From Pseudomonadota bacterium (GTDB lineage Bacteria > Pseudomonadota > Gammaproteobacteria > Burkholderiales > Burkholderiaceae_C): a DNA stretch of 32,826 nt. Both the position numbers and the translations under genes were made by a program. Of this stretch, positions 1-8,972 are shown in pieces. The first letter of the stretch is position 1, and each line of letters begins with the position of its first letter. The notes under the pieces are model-generated. The model searched no databases and was not told the DNA's origin. It saw nothing but the letters and a program-made list of their open reading frames with translations. Location: positions 1 to 32,826 of the forward strand of contig JAJZTW010000048.1 in NCBI GenBank assembly GCA_021847345.1. Direction: 5' to 3'.

Positions 1-884
1 GCGCCGCTCCACCACGCCAGGGTCGGCCGGCGCGCGCGCAGCGCCAGCAGCGCCAGCGCCATGCCCAGGTAGCCGAGCAAGGGGACCGCCCACAGCGCGG
101 CATGGGCGCGGTAATTGCCCAGCCAGGCGCCGGGCTGCAGGCTCACCGTCTGCTGCAGCGGGGTCTGCGCGGCGGCCGCCCCGGGGCCGTGCTCGAGCAC
201 GTAGCCGTGCATCGACGCCACCCAGACGCCGCCGATGCTGAACAGCAGCAGCGCCAGCAGCAGCGCGCCGGAGCCGGCGCGGCGCGCGCGTTCGGCGATG
301 GCGCCGCCGGCGCGGCCCATCAGCATCGACGCGCCCATGTGCACCGAAAGCGCAAGCGACAGCAGCCCGCACAGCACGGCGAAGGGGTTGAGCAGGGCCA
401 GGAAACTGCCGGTGTAGTAGGAGCGCAGGTCCCAGTCGAAATGGTAGGGCACGCCCAGCAGCATGTTGCCCATGCCGGCGCCGTAGACGATCATCGGCAC
501 CGCTCCGCTGACCAGCAGCGCCCAGTCCCAGACGTTGCGCCACGCTGGCGACGCCAGCTTGCTGCGGTATTCGAACCCCAGGGGCCGCACGATCATGGTC
601 CACAAAAGCAGCAGCATGACGATGTACAGGCCGCTGAACGCGGTGGCGTAGATCAGCGGAAAAGCCGCGAAGATCGCTCCGCCGCCGAGGATGAACCAGA
701 CCTGGTTGCCGTCCCAGTGCGGGCCGATGGCGTTCAGGCACACGCGCCGCTCGGTGTCGCTGCGGCCGACGAAGCGCAGCAGGGTTCCCACGCCCATGTC
801 CATGCCGACCATGATGGCCAGGCCCATGAGCAGCACGCCCAGCAGCAGCCACCACAAGACCTTCAGTGCCAGATAGAGTTCCAT
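1..884 (-). CDS. cydB: cytochrome bd ubiquinol oxidase subunit II, C-terminus beyond window
   Basis: Second subunit of the membrane quinol:O2 oxidoreductase cytochrome bd. Reading leftward from the ATG at 884 gives 294 uninterrupted codons; family members are about 380 residues, so roughly the last 85 lie outside the window. The start MELYLALKVLWWLLLG matches the first helix of E. coli CydB; GMDMGVG (Asp29) and GPHWDGNQVW (about residues 54-63) are the family signatures, followed by several hydrophobic helices. The ATG lies 3 nt after the cydA stop, so the two are translationally coupled. A small cydX subunit, if present, would be beyond the left edge. Confidence 0.95.
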   Translation of the reverse strand, partial: MELYLALKVLWWLLLGVLLMGLAIMVGMDMGVGTLLRFVGRSDTERRVCLNAIGPHWDGNQVWFILGGGAIFAAFPLIYATAFSGLYIVMLLLLWTMIVRPLGFEYRSKLASPAWRNVWDWALLVSGAVPMIVYGAGMGNMLLGVPYHFDWDLRSYYTGSFLALLNPFAVLCGLLSLALSVHMGASMLMGRAGGAIAERARRAGSGALLLALLLFSIGGVWVASMHGYVLEHGPGAAAAQTPLQQTVSLQPGAWLGNYRAHAALWAVPLLGYLGMALALLALRARRPTLAWWSG

Positions 885-887
885 GGC

Positions 888-2495
888 TCAATCCCTCCGG
901 GACATCATCGCGCCGGCTCCGGACAGCGCGGATCCGTAGCCGCCTGCCGCGGTGGCCATGCGCGGGCCGCCGTGCGACGACGGACCGAGGCGAATGAAGC
1001 GCAGCATCAGGTACATCTCGACGGCGATGAACACCGAATACAGCGTGACGAAGCCGATGAGCGAGAACACCATGTAGCCCACGCTGTGGGTCGACGCGCT
1101 CATCCAGGTCGGCAGCAGGCCGTACACGGTCCAGGGCTGGCGACCGACCTCGGCGGTGACCCAGCCCATTTCACAGGCGATCCAGGGCACCGGGATCATC
1201 CACGGCGCCAGGCGCAGGAACCAGCGCTTGTGCTGCACCTGGTTGCGCAGGGTGTAGAGAGTCGACAGCACGAAAAAGCCCAGCATCAGCAGCCCGCAGG
1301 CCACCATCAGGCGAAAGGCCCAGAAGATGGCGAACACGTCGGGAATGGTGTCCCAGGCCGCCTTCTGGATGTCGGCCGGGGTGGCCTTGGCGACGTCGCC
1401 GTCGGGCGCGTAGCGCTGCAGCAGGAAGCCGTAGCCGAGGTCGGCGCGGTGGGCGTCGAAGCTGGCCAGCGCCTGCGGGTTGCCGGGGTCGGCGCTGAGT
1501 ACGTGAAGCGCCTCGACCGCGGGAATGCCCGAGCGAACCCGGGCGGCGTTGTCGGTGACGATCTGGTCGATGCCCGGGACCTGCTCGGTCATTGTGTGGG
1601 TCAGCAGCGGGGTCAGCAGGTAGGGAATCTGCAACTCGAACAGGTTGCGGTGCTGCTGCTGCGACGGCCAGGCCACGACGTTGAACGCCGCCGGCGCCTT
1701 CTCGGTGGTCCACATGGCCTCCATCGCCGCCAGCTTGGACGGCTGGGCATGCGCGCCGATGAAGCCCAGCGCGTCTCCCAGCGTGATCACCCCGGCGGTG
1801 GACAGCACGCCGAACAGCGCGGCCACGCGAAACGAGCGTTTGGCAAGATCCAGGTGCCGCCCGCGCGCCATGTACCAGGCGCTGATGCCGCAGACGAAAA
1901 TCGCCGCGGTGACGTAGCCGGCGATGCTGGTATGCACGAACTTGGCCTGCGCGTCGGGGCTGAAGATCAGCGCCGGCAGGCTGGTCAGTTCCATGCGCAT
2001 GGTGACCGGATTGAAATGCGCTCCCTGCGGGTCCTGCATGAATCCGTTGGCCACCAGGATCCACAGCGCCGACAGGTTCGATCCCAGCGCCACCAGGTAG
2101 GTCACGGCCAGGTGCTGGGCCTTGCTCAGGCGCTTCCAGCCGAACACCATCAGGCCGATGAACGTGGACTCCATGAAAAACGCCATGAGCCCTTCGATGG
2201 CCAGCGGCGCCCCGAAGATGTCGCCGACGAAACCGGAATAAAACGACCAGTTGGTGCCGAACTCGAATTCCATGGTCAGTCCGGTCGCCACGCCGAGCGC
2301 GAAGTTGATCAGGAACAGCTTGCCCCAGAACTCCACCATCTGCTTGTAGATCGGCTTGCCCGTGGTGACGTAGATGGTCTCCATCGCCGCCAGCAGGAAG
2401 CTCATGCCGAGGGTCAGCGGCACGAACAGGAAGTGATAGAGCGCGGTGGCGGCGAACTGCCAGCGCGACAACTCCACGACGGTCGGGTTGATCAT
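888..2495 (-). CDS. cydA: cytochrome bd ubiquinol oxidase subunit I
   Basis: Haem-bearing, quinol-oxidising subunit of cytochrome bd; 535 residues, close to E. coli CydA (522). His21 (ALYHFLF) corresponds to haem ligand His19 of E. coli; KFVHT and FRLMVACG contain the counterparts of ligands His186 and Met393; VGRQPW is the family hallmark. The stretch between the quinol-site KLAAMEAMW motif and the FRLMVACG helix is long, which places it in the L (long Q-loop) subfamily. I chose the ATG at 2495 over an upstream in-frame ATG at 2558 because AAGGGAGT precedes it at normal spacing and MINPTVVELSRWQF is the canonical N-terminus. First gene of cydAB; a possible Anr/FNR-type promoter lies upstream. 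Confidence 0.96.
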   Translation of the reverse strand: MINPTVVELSRWQFAATALYHFLFVPLTLGMSFLLAAMETIYVTTGKPIYKQMVEFWGKLFLINFALGVATGLTMEFEFGTNWSFYSGFVGDIFGAPLAIEGLMAFFMESTFIGLMVFGWKRLSKAQHLAVTYLVALGSNLSALWILVANGFMQDPQGAHFNPVTMRMELTSLPALIFSPDAQAKFVHTSIAGYVTAAIFVCGISAWYMARGRHLDLAKRSFRVAALFGVLSTAGVITLGDALGFIGAHAQPSKLAAMEAMWTTEKAPAAFNVVAWPSQQQHRNLFELQIPYLLTPLLTHTMTEQVPGIDQIVTDNAARVRSGIPAVEALHVLSADPGNPQALASFDAHRADLGYGFLLQRYAPDGDVAKATPADIQKAAWDTIPDVFAIFWAFRLMVACGLLMLGFFVLSTLYTLRNQVQHKRWFLRLAPWMIPVPWIACEMGWVTAEVGRQPWTVYGLLPTWMSASTHSVGYMVFSLIGFVTLYSVFIAVEMYLMLRFIRLGPSSHGGPRMATAAGGYGSALSGAGAMMSRRD

Positions 2496-2590
2496 TGCGC
2501 ACTCCCTTGGGTCGGGCTGCGCGCCGTTGCGCGCGGCGCGATCCCCTGCGGGCGACACGCCGCCCGCGCAGCTTCAAGTATCAGTCCTGC

Positions 2591-2632
2591 ACGATACGAA
2601 GTCTGCCCCTGGAAGACGTTGACGGGGCGCAA
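2591..2632 (-). promoter_or_regulatory. possible Anr/FNR-dependent class II promoter of cydAB
   Basis: Positions 2619-2632 read TTGCGCCCCGTCAA on the minus strand, 7 of 10 conserved positions of the FNR/Anr site TTGAT-N4-ATCAA. A TATCGT -10-like hexamer (2591-2596) is centred 32 bp downstream of the box centre, the spacing expected for a class II activator site at -41.5. The start would be near 2584, leaving a leader of about 89 nt. Oxygen-responsive control of cydAB is well known in other bacteria; here it rests only on this imperfect match. Confidence 0.35.
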
Positions 2633-2787
2633 TTTTCGCGAGCCCCGGGCTGGACGCGCCGGGACATTGGCCGCGACCCCGGGGTTGCACGACAAAGCGC
2701 GAGCCAGGCCACGCGCGTTGCGCATTTGCCCCCTACAGTATCGGTCTGCTTCCCGGAATTCACCGGCGCCGCGTCGCCCCTGCAACC

Positions 2788-3819
2788 ATGCCTGCCCAGA
2801 ACCCCACCCCCGAGGAATTGCGCGATACCCTGCGACGACAGGCGCAGGGCGCGATTAGCCTGAACCTCGCCTACATCGGCGTGGTCAACGGACTGTTCGA
2901 GACCCTGCACGGCCTCGGCGCGGCGACCCCCGAGGTGCTTGCGCGCGCCGCCGCCATGGACCCCGGCTACGTGCTTCGCTGGTGCGATGCCGCCTATGCC
3001 TTCGGCTACCTGGAGGCCGACGGCGACTCGTTGCGCCTGGGGGCGGCCGGCGAGGCCATGCGTCCCGACGCTGCCGGCACGCTGATGCCGCTGGCGGTGC
3101 AGGCGGTGCTGTCGGCGCACATGGCCGAGCGCGCCGCCGGGCTGATGCGCAGCGGCGAGCGCCCCGGCGAGAAGGTGCTGGCCGAGCGCGAGACCGTGCT
3201 GCCGTGGTTCGGGCCGATGCTCGAGGCGAATTTCGGCGCCATGTTCGAGAACACCATCTGCCCGGCGATTCCCGAATTCCGCGAGGTCGACTCCCGCGGA
3301 GGGCTGGCGGTCGATCTCGGCTGCGGCAACGGCTGGTACCTGCGTGCGCTGGCGCGTCGCTGCGCCGGTCTGCGCGGCCTGGGAATCGACGGATTCGCCG
3401 AGAACATCGAGCAGGCGCGCGGGCTGGCCGCGCGCGAGGGGCTCGACGCGCGCCTGCAGTTCGTGCACGGCGATATCCACGACATGCGCCTGCCCGAGCC
3501 GGCGGACCTGATCGCGATGAACCGCGCCCTGCACCACGTGTGGGAAAAGGATCCCGACACCTTGTTCGCATGGCTGCGCGACAACCTGCGCCCGGGTGGC
3601 TGCGCGATGATCTGGGAACCGGCGTGGCCGGCCGATCGCGGCGCGCTGCGCGATCCCGCGCGCCGCGGCATGGCCTTCCAGAACCTGGGCGAGCATGTGC
3701 AGGGAAATCATTTCCTGCGGCCCGAAGAAATCGTGGCCGCCTTCGACAAGGTGGGCATGTCGGCGACCGTGCACGCCTTCGCCAAAGGCGCCGAGGCGGT
3801 GATCGTGGCCCGGCGTTGA
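2788..3819 (+). CDS. class I SAM-dependent methyltransferase with N-terminal winged-helix-like region
   Basis: A 343-residue methyltransferase of unknown substrate. The first 100 or so residues (GVVNGLFETLHGLGAATPEVLARAA) resemble the winged-helix dimerisation region of small-molecule O-methyltransferases. The catalytic Rossmann fold follows: motif I VDLGCGNG (SAM binding), GIDGFAENIEQA (ribose-binding acidic loop), VHGDIHD, and a post-motif with the NRALHHVWEKD segment. It is divergent from cydAB, with about 290 bp between them, and stands alone. The substrate cannot be inferred: a neighbour partner such as a polyketide or quinone gene is missing. Confidence 0.8.
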   Translation: MPAQNPTPEELRDTLRRQAQGAISLNLAYIGVVNGLFETLHGLGAATPEVLARAAAMDPGYVLRWCDAAYAFGYLEADGDSLRLGAAGEAMRPDAAGTLMPLAVQAVLSAHMAERAAGLMRSGERPGEKVLAERETVLPWFGPMLEANFGAMFENTICPAIPEFREVDSRGGLAVDLGCGNGWYLRALARRCAGLRGLGIDGFAENIEQARGLAAREGLDARLQFVHGDIHDMRLPEPADLIAMNRALHHVWEKDPDTLFAWLRDNLRPGGCAMIWEPAWPADRGALRDPARRGMAFQNLGEHVQGNHFLRPEEIVAAFDKVGMSATVHAFAKGAEAVIVARR

Positions 3820-3854
3820 CGCGCGCGGGCGGGGAGGGCGCGCGCGAGCACGCC

Positions 3855-3884
3855 TTGCCCATCGAAGCCAAGCCTGACTACACT
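3855..3884 (+). promoter_or_regulatory. candidate sigma-70 promoter for the PmtA-like gene
   Basis: TTGCCC (3855-3860) and TACACT (3879-3884) are separated by 18 bp in the gap between the two methyltransferase genes. Each hexamer matches the consensus in about four positions. This would give a start near 3891 and a leader of about 75 nt to the ATG at 3967. Only sequence resemblance supports it. Confidence 0.35.
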
Positions 3885-3966
3885 GCCGCGGCACGCCCAC
3901 GGGCCGATGCGCCGGCGCGGGCATCCGGCCCGGGTGCTGCGCGTGCGCGACGTAACCACAAGAACG

Positions 3967-4599
3967 ATGCACAAAGCTGGGAGAAGCCGACACGTGGGCG
4001 CCGCTGGAGCCTGGGGCTCCTATGGTGCGTATTGGCAATTCGTGCGGGAATTCGTTCGCCATCCGCGGCAGATCGGAGCGGTATGCCCGAGTTCGCCGGT
4101 GCTGGCGCGGCAGATGGCCGGGCTGGTGCCGCCGGGTCGCGGGCTGGTGGTGGAACTCGGCCCCGGGGGCGGCGCGGTCACCGCGGCCTTGCTGCACAGC
4201 GGCGTGGCGGCGCGCGACCTGGTGCTGGTCGAGCGCTCCGAGGCCCTGGCGCGTCAACTCGCGCGGCGTTTCCCCGGGGTGTGCCTGATCCGTGGCGACG
4301 CCGCGTGCCTGGCGTCGTTCGAAGCCTTGCAGCGCCGCCCGGTGCGCGCCATCGTGTCCAGTCTGCCGCTGCGCAGCCTTCCTGCCGACGACGTGCGGCG
4401 CATCCTGGACCAGATCTCGACCATCGCGACCCCCGGGACCTTGTTCATCCAGTTCAGCTACGCGCTGCGTCGCAGCTACGAGGGCATGGCGCAGGGCTTT
4501 TCGCGCGAGCACGCGCAGGTGGTGTGGAGAAACATTCCTCCCGCGCGAATCGAGGCCTTCCGCTTCGACGGCGACTATCCGCAGAGCCTGGCGGCCTGA
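3967..4599 (+). CDS. PmtA-like phospholipid N-methyltransferase / class I methyltransferase
   Basis: A 210-residue SAM-dependent methyltransferase resembling the soluble, membrane-associated phospholipid N-methyltransferases (PmtA type) that make phosphatidylcholine from phosphatidylethanolamine, which also resemble rRNA adenine dimethylases. Visible elements are the N-terminal FVREFVRHPRQIGAVCPSSP segment typical of this group, motif I VVELGPGGGAVT, LVLVERSEALARQL, LIRGDA, and SSLPLRSLP in the catalytic position. A longer frame opens at 3907, but those 20 residues are arginine-rich and non-conserved, so I chose the ATG at 3967. It has no operon partner. A generic methyltransferase is the alternative; lipid analysis would decide. 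Confidence 0.7.
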   Translation: MHKAGRSRHVGAAGAWGSYGAYWQFVREFVRHPRQIGAVCPSSPVLARQMAGLVPPGRGLVVELGPGGGAVTAALLHSGVAARDLVLVERSEALARQLARRFPGVCLIRGDAACLASFEALQRRPVRAIVSSLPLRSLPADDVRRILDQISTIATPGTLFIQFSYALRRSYEGMAQGFSREHAQVVWRNIPPARIEAFRFDGDYPQSLAA

Positions 4600-4806
4600 A
4601 GCGCGTCGCCGCCCAGCGCCTGTGCTGGTTCGCGCAGCCAGGCGTGCGCGGGATCGTGCTGCTGGCGCAGGTCACAAGCATGTCCATGGTCATCGCCGCC
4701 GCCTGAGCGACGGCATCCGGTTCGACGCCACGCGACGGCCGGCGCGGCCCTACCATGCTGGCAAAGACGCCAGACCCTCGGGTCGCCACGAACCGGAGAC
4801 ACCCGT

Positions 4807-5376
4807 ATGACCAGCTCGGCACCGCTGCACTTCGTGACCCTCCTGGGAAGCCTGCGCAAGGGTTCCTACAACGCCGCGATCGCGCGCTCCCTGCCCGCGC
4901 TCGCCCCCGAAGGCGTGACCATCGACGCACTGGGCTCGATCGCCGAGTTGCCGCATTACGACGCCGACGTGCAGGCCGCGGGCTTCCCGCAGCCGCTGCT
5001 GCACATGGCCGAGCGGATCCGCGCCAGCGACGGGCTGATCATCGTCACTCCCGAGTACAACTATTCGGTGCCCGGGGTGCTGAAAAACGCCATCGACTGG
5101 TTGTCGCGCCTGTCGCCGCAGCCCCTGGCGGGCAAGCCGGTGGCCATCCAGACTTCCTCGCCGGGGCTGCTGGGCGGCTCGCGTGCCCAGTACCACCTGC
5201 GTCAGAGCCTGGTGTTCCTGGACGCCATGGTGCTCAACAAGCCCGAGGTGATGGTGGGCCAGGTGGCGGGCAAGGTGGATGCCGCCAGCGGCGAACTCAC
5301 CGACGCGCCGACCCGCGAATTCCTCGCCGGACAGATCAAGGCCTTCGCCGCGCTGGCCGCGCGCGCCCGCGCGTGA
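4807..5376 (+). CDS. NAD(P)H-dependent FMN reductase, ChrR/YieF type
   Basis: Flavodoxin-fold oxidoreductase of 189 residues that transfers electrons from NAD(P)H through FMN to quinones, azo dyes or metal oxyanions such as chromate, protecting against redox cycling. The FMN phosphate loop GSLRKGSYN (residues 14-22) and the flavin-ring loop TPEYNYSVPGVLKNAIDWLSR, slightly too long to quote as one motif with its flanks, are both intact and characteristic of the family. The ATG is preceded by CGGAGACACCCGT, which contains a GGAG ribosome site. It converges on the GST gene with only 15 bp between stop codons. The physiological substrate is not evident. Confidence 0.87.
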   Translation: MTSSAPLHFVTLLGSLRKGSYNAAIARSLPALAPEGVTIDALGSIAELPHYDADVQAAGFPQPLLHMAERIRASDGLIIVTPEYNYSVPGVLKNAIDWLSRLSPQPLAGKPVAIQTSSPGLLGGSRAQYHLRQSLVFLDAMVLNKPEVMVGQVAGKVDAASGELTDAPTREFLAGQIKAFAALAARARA

Positions 5377-5391
5377 GCCCGGTGCCGTGGT

Positions 5392-6075
5392 TCAGGCGCG
5401 CGGCGCCTGGCGATAGGGTTCGTTGAACGCCAGGAAGTCGTGCTCGGCGCGCGCCTGCGCCACCCACTGGGTGACCGCCGGCAACGCGCATACCCGCTGC
5501 AGGTACTCGCGGGCGGTGTCGCCCAGCGGCAGCCCGTAGCCGAGCACGCGCATGCACACCGGCGCGAAGCAGGCGTCGGCGTAGCTGAACTCGCCGAACA
5601 GCATCGGGCCGCCGCTGTCGCGCAGCGCATCGCTCCAGATGCGCTCGATGCGCCGCAGGTCGGCGCGCACGTCGGCGCGCTCGTCCCACACCCGGCGACC
5701 GGCCTGCGCGAGATCGGCCTCGATGTTCATCGGGCAGTGCTGGCGCAGCGCCGCGAAACCCGAGTGCATTTCCCCGCACACGCTGCGCGCGCGGGCGCGC
5801 CTGCGTGGCTCGGCGGGCCACACGCCGGGGTGGGTCTCGTACAGGTATTCGGCGATGGCCGTGCTGTCCCAGACGGCGAAGTCCCCGTCGAGCAGCAGGG
5901 GAACCCGGCCGTCACCGCCATGCGCGCGAAGCGTGGTCTTGAAGGCCGAGTCGTCGTCGAAGCTGTCGAAACGCACCACGGTGTCCTCGAACTCGATGCC
6001 CAGCTGGCGCATCAGCACCCATGGGCGCATGGACCACGACGAGTAGTTCCTGTTGCCGATCAGCAGACGCAGCAT
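5392..6075 (-). CDS. glutathione S-transferase family protein
   Basis: A 227-residue protein with an N-terminal thioredoxin-like domain (LLIGNRNYSSWSMRPWVLM, with the serine cluster at about residues 10-13 where glutathione is activated), the VPLLLDGDFAVWDS loop with its cis-proline and the Ser that contacts the glutathione gamma-glutamyl group, and an all-helical C-terminal domain. It resembles YfcF-like GSTs. The ATG at 6075 was chosen over 6132 because the extra residues are proline-rich and overlap the gcdH end. It begins 22 nt after the gcdH stop, so the two are probably cotranscribed. Substrate unknown. Confidence 0.87.
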   Translation of the reverse strand: MLRLLIGNRNYSSWSMRPWVLMRQLGIEFEDTVVRFDSFDDDSAFKTTLRAHGGDGRVPLLLDGDFAVWDSTAIAEYLYETHPGVWPAEPRRRARARSVCGEMHSGFAALRQHCPMNIEADLAQAGRRVWDERADVRADLRRIERIWSDALRDSGGPMLFGEFSYADACFAPVCMRVLGYGLPLGDTAREYLQRVCALPAVTQWVAQARAEHDFLAFNEPYRQAPRA

Positions 6076-6097
6076 GGCGGGCTCCGCGGGGGGGCGC

Positions 6098-7279
6098 TCA
6101 GTTGGCGAAGGCGGCGATTCCGGTGATGGCACGCCCCAGGATCAGCGCGTGGATGTCGTGCGTGCCCTCGTAGGTGTTGACCACCTCCAGGTTGACCAGG
6201 TGGCGGGCGATGCCGAACTCGTCGGAGATGCCGTTGCCGCCGAGCATGTCCCGCGCCGTGCGCGCGATGTCCAGCGCCTTGCCGCAGGAGTTGCGCTTGA
6301 TGATCGACGTCAGCTCCGGCGGCGCGCCGCCGTCGTCCTTCATGCGTCCCACGCGCAGGCAGGCCTGCAGGCCCAGGCTGATCTCGCTGAGCATGTCGGC
6401 GAGCTTTTTCTGCACCAGCTGGTTGGCCGCCAGCGGGCGCCCGAACTGCTCGCGCTCCAGCGTGTAGCGCCGCGCCGTCTCGTAGCAGAACTCGGCCGCT
6501 CCCAGCGCACCCCAGGCGATGCCGAAGCGCGCGCTGTTCAGGCAGGTGAACGGCCCCTTGAGCCCGCGCACCTCGGGAAAGGCGTTTTGCTCGGGGCAGA
6601 ACACCTCGTCGAGCACGATCTCGCCGGTGATCGACGTGCGCAGCCCCACCTTGCCGTGGATGGCCGGGGTCGACAAGCCCTTGGCGCCGCGCTCGAGCAC
6701 GAAGCCGCGGATGGCGCCTTCGTCGTCCTTGGCCCACACCACGAACACGTCGGCGATCGGGCTGTTGCTGATCCAGGTCTTGGCGCCGCTGAGCGAGTAG
6801 CCGCCGGCGACCTTGCGGGCTCGCGTGACCATGCCGCCGGGGTCCGAGCCGTGGCCCGGCTCGGTCAGCCCGAAACATCCGACCCATTCGCCGCTGGCCA
6901 GGCGCGGCAGGTACCTGCGCTTTTGCTCCTCGGTGCCGAAGGTCTCGATGGGCACCATGACCAGCGAGCTCTGCACGCTCATCATCGAACGATAGCCCGA
7001 ATCGACCCGCTCGACCTCGCGCGCCACCAGGCCGTAGCTGACGTAGTTCAGCCCGGCGCCGCCGTATTCGGGCGAGATCGTGGGCCCCAGCAGGCCCAGC
7101 GCACCCATTTCGCGGAAGATCTCGCGGTCGCTGCGTTCATGACGAAAGGCCTCCAGCACCCGCGGGGCCAGGCGTTCCTGGCAATAGCTGCGTGCGCTGT
7201 CGCGCACCATGCGCTCGGTGTCGCTGAGCTGCTGGTCCAGCAGCAGGGGGTCGTGGCAGTCGAAACGTGGTTGGCTCAT
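6098..7279 (-). CDS. gcdH: glutaryl-CoA dehydrogenase
   Basis: FAD enzyme of the acyl-CoA dehydrogenase superfamily that oxidises and decarboxylates glutaryl-CoA to crotonyl-CoA, late in lysine, tryptophan and some aromatic degradation. The 393-residue frame has the catalytic base Glu371 in [20 protein letters not shown] and Arg97 in [12 protein letters not shown], equivalent to human Glu370 and Arg94; that pair distinguishes it from ordinary acyl-CoA dehydrogenases. [14 protein letters not shown] and TWISNS are flavin-contact motifs. The ATG at 7279 gives the normal N-terminus; the longer frame to 7336 is not conserved. It precedes a GST gene and is divergent from an EamA transporter. No glutaryl-CoA transferase is nearby. 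Confidence 0.94.
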   Translation of the reverse strand: MSQPRFDCHDPLLLDQQLSDTERMVRDSARSYCQERLAPRVLEAFRHERSDREIFREMGALGLLGPTISPEYGGAGLNYVSYGLVAREVERVDSGYRSMMSVQSSLVMVPIETFGTEEQKRRYLPRLASGEWVGCFGLTEPGHGSDPGGMVTRARKVAGGYSLSGAKTWISNSPIADVFVVWAKDDEGAIRGFVLERGAKGLSTPAIHGKVGLRTSITGEIVLDEVFCPEQNAFPEVRGLKGPFTCLNSARFGIAWGALGAAEFCYETARRYTLEREQFGRPLAANQLVQKKLADMLSEISLGLQACLRVGRMKDDGGAPPELTSIIKRNSCGKALDIARTARDMLGGNGISDEFGIARHLVNLEVVNTYEGTHDIHALILGRAITGIAAFAN

Positions 7280-7398
7280 CGGGGGCTCCGCGGAAATACG
7301 TCGCGGCACCGCGGTGCGCGCGTGCGATTCCTGCATTGTTCACCAGCTTTCCTCATCGCGGCGCGCAGGCGCGCAACGCCAGGCACTACGCTACGCGC

Positions 7399-8253
7399 AT
7401 GACTTCCGACCTGCTCGCGCTCGCCGCCATCGTGTTGTGGGGCTCGCTGGCCACGCTGGGCGTGGCGCTTGCCCGGGTGCCACCTTTCCTGCTCACCGGG
7501 TGCGGGCTGCTGATCGGCAGCCTGATCGCGCTGCCGCTGTCGGGTTTCGACCCCCGGCGCTGGCGCGTTCCCGCGCCCACGCTCGCGGTCGGCGTGGGCG
7601 GGCTGTTCGGCTACCACTTCCTGCTGTTCCTGGCCCTGCGCCTGGCTCCGCCGGTGCAGGCCAACCTGGTGAACTACCTGTGGCCACTGGGCATGGTCGT
7701 GCTGGCGCCGCTGTTCCTGCCGGGAATGCGGGTGCGCGCCGGGCATGTCGCGGCCGCGCTGCTGGGTTTCGCCGGTGCCGCCATCGCCATCGTCGGTCGC
7801 GGCGCCGGCGCGTCGAGCTGGCATGGGGGCCTGCATTGGGGCTACCTGTTCGCGTTCGGCGCGGCCTTGATGTGGGCCGCGTATTCGCTGATGACCCGGC
7901 GCCTGCCGCGCTTCCCGACCGCCGCGGTCGGCGGCTTCGCGGCCCTCGCCGGGCTGCTGGCCCTGTTGTGCCACGCACTGCTCGAGCCTGCCACCCACCT
8001 GTCCGCGGCGCAATGGGGCCTGGTCGCATTGCTCGGCCTGGGCCCGCTCGGCGGCGCCTTTTTCCTGTGGGACGCCGCGCTCAAGCGCGGAGACCCGCGG
8101 CGCATCGGGCTGCTGGCCTTTCTCACCCCGCTGTTGTCGACGGTGCTGTTGATGGCGGTGAACCACCAGCGCCCGAACGCCTCGATCGTCGCCGCCACCG
8201 TGATGATCATCGGCGCCGCGTTCTGGGGCAGCCGCATCCGCGCGCAGGGCTGA
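7399..8253 (+). CDS. EamA/DMT-family transporter, probable metabolite exporter
   Basis: A 284-residue inner-membrane protein with about ten hydrophobic helices in two EamA repeats (MTSDLLALAAIVLWGSLATL to about residue 135, and GLHWGYLFAFGAALMWAAYS to the end). Members export amino acids or other small metabolites; YddG-type aromatic amino acid exporters are the closest well-known relatives by layout, but the substrate cannot be read from sequence. The long frame opens at 7267 inside gcdH; I chose the ATG at 7399, where the first helix starts. No Shine-Dalgarno is visible before it, and a weak TACGCT sits 7 nt upstream, so leaderless translation is possible. Confidence 0.82.
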   Translation: MTSDLLALAAIVLWGSLATLGVALARVPPFLLTGCGLLIGSLIALPLSGFDPRRWRVPAPTLAVGVGGLFGYHFLLFLALRLAPPVQANLVNYLWPLGMVVLAPLFLPGMRVRAGHVAAALLGFAGAAIAIVGRGAGASSWHGGLHWGYLFAFGAALMWAAYSLMTRRLPRFPTAAVGGFAALAGLLALLCHALLEPATHLSAAQWGLVALLGLGPLGGAFFLWDAALKRGDPRRIGLLAFLTPLLSTVLLMAVNHQRPNASIVAATVMIIGAAFWGSRIRAQG

Positions 8254-8352
8254 GCGTCACGCCTTGGCGTATACAGCCAGCAGTACCATCGGGGCCTTCG
8301 GGGCCGCGCCCGGCTCGCCGTGCATCGGCCCGCCCCATCGAGGAGCCCCGCA

Positions 8353-8859
8353 GTGAGCCCGACACACCGCAAGGCATGGCTTCGCAGCGCGCTGGCCGCG
8401 CTGCTGGGCGGCGCCGCCGCCCTTGCCGCCGCGCAGGACATGCCCATGCACCACCCGATGGCCGGACCTGGCACGGCCTCGGCGAAGCCGGACACCCGCA
8501 TCCTGGTCAAGTTCCCGCCGCGACTGCGCCGCGCGGTGCTGGCGACCATGCGCATGCACCTGCAGGGCGTTTCCGAGGTCCAGCAGGCGATGACCGCTGG
8601 ACGTTACGGCGATGCTGCGCGCATCGCGTCGATGACCCTGGGCATGTCGGCCATGGCGGACGGCCAGATGCAACAGGAGGCGCGCTACATGCCCGCGGGC
8701 ATGCGCCAAATGGGGTCGACCCTGCACATGCAGGCCGGCGAGTTCGTGCTCGCCGCGCAGGACGCCGAGGCCACCGGCGACACCCGCAAACCACAGGTGC
8801 TGTTCGGACGCATGCTGCAGACCTGCGTGGCCTGCCACGCCAGCTACAGGCTGCGCTGA
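8353..8859 (+). CDS. exported cytochrome c'-like monohaem protein
   Basis: A 168-residue secreted protein: arginine/lysine N-terminus, hydrophobic stretch and an Ala-rich cleavage region (ALAAAQD), then a mostly helical, methionine-rich body and a C-terminal CVACHASYR haem-attachment motif. A CXXCH within the last 15 residues of a helical exported protein is the layout of cytochrome c'. Those proteins bind NO or CO, but function here is unknown. I chose GTG at 8353 because AGGAG (8341-8345) lies 7 nt upstream; the ATG at 8320 has no such site and would put 11 residues before the signal peptide. Met-rich runs (MPMHHPM) might bind metal. Confidence 0.72.
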   Translation: MSPTHRKAWLRSALAALLGGAAALAAAQDMPMHHPMAGPGTASAKPDTRILVKFPPRLRRAVLATMRMHLQGVSEVQQAMTAGRYGDAARIASMTLGMSAMADGQMQQEARYMPAGMRQMGSTLHMQAGEFVLAAQDAEATGDTRKPQVLFGRMLQTCVACHASYRLR

Positions 8860-8972
8860 GCGCGCCGATGCGCGCGTGGGCCGCGCTGGCGCGGAGTTCG
8901 CGCGCGCGCGTGCCTCAGGCTCAGGCGCGGTGCAAACGGGCTTCGATATAACCGCGAGACCCAGGCAGGAAT

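Noticed and set aside
102..2858. Very long open frame on the plus strand opposite cydAB
   Set aside because: Translation is Gln/His/Arg/Ala-rich low complexity with no family motif, and it is the antisense of well-conserved cydA and cydB. High GC keeps antisense frames open.
8899..8910. CG dinucleotide run of six repeats, possible Z-DNA
   Set aside because: Short alternating CG runs are expected at this GC content; nothing ties it to a function.
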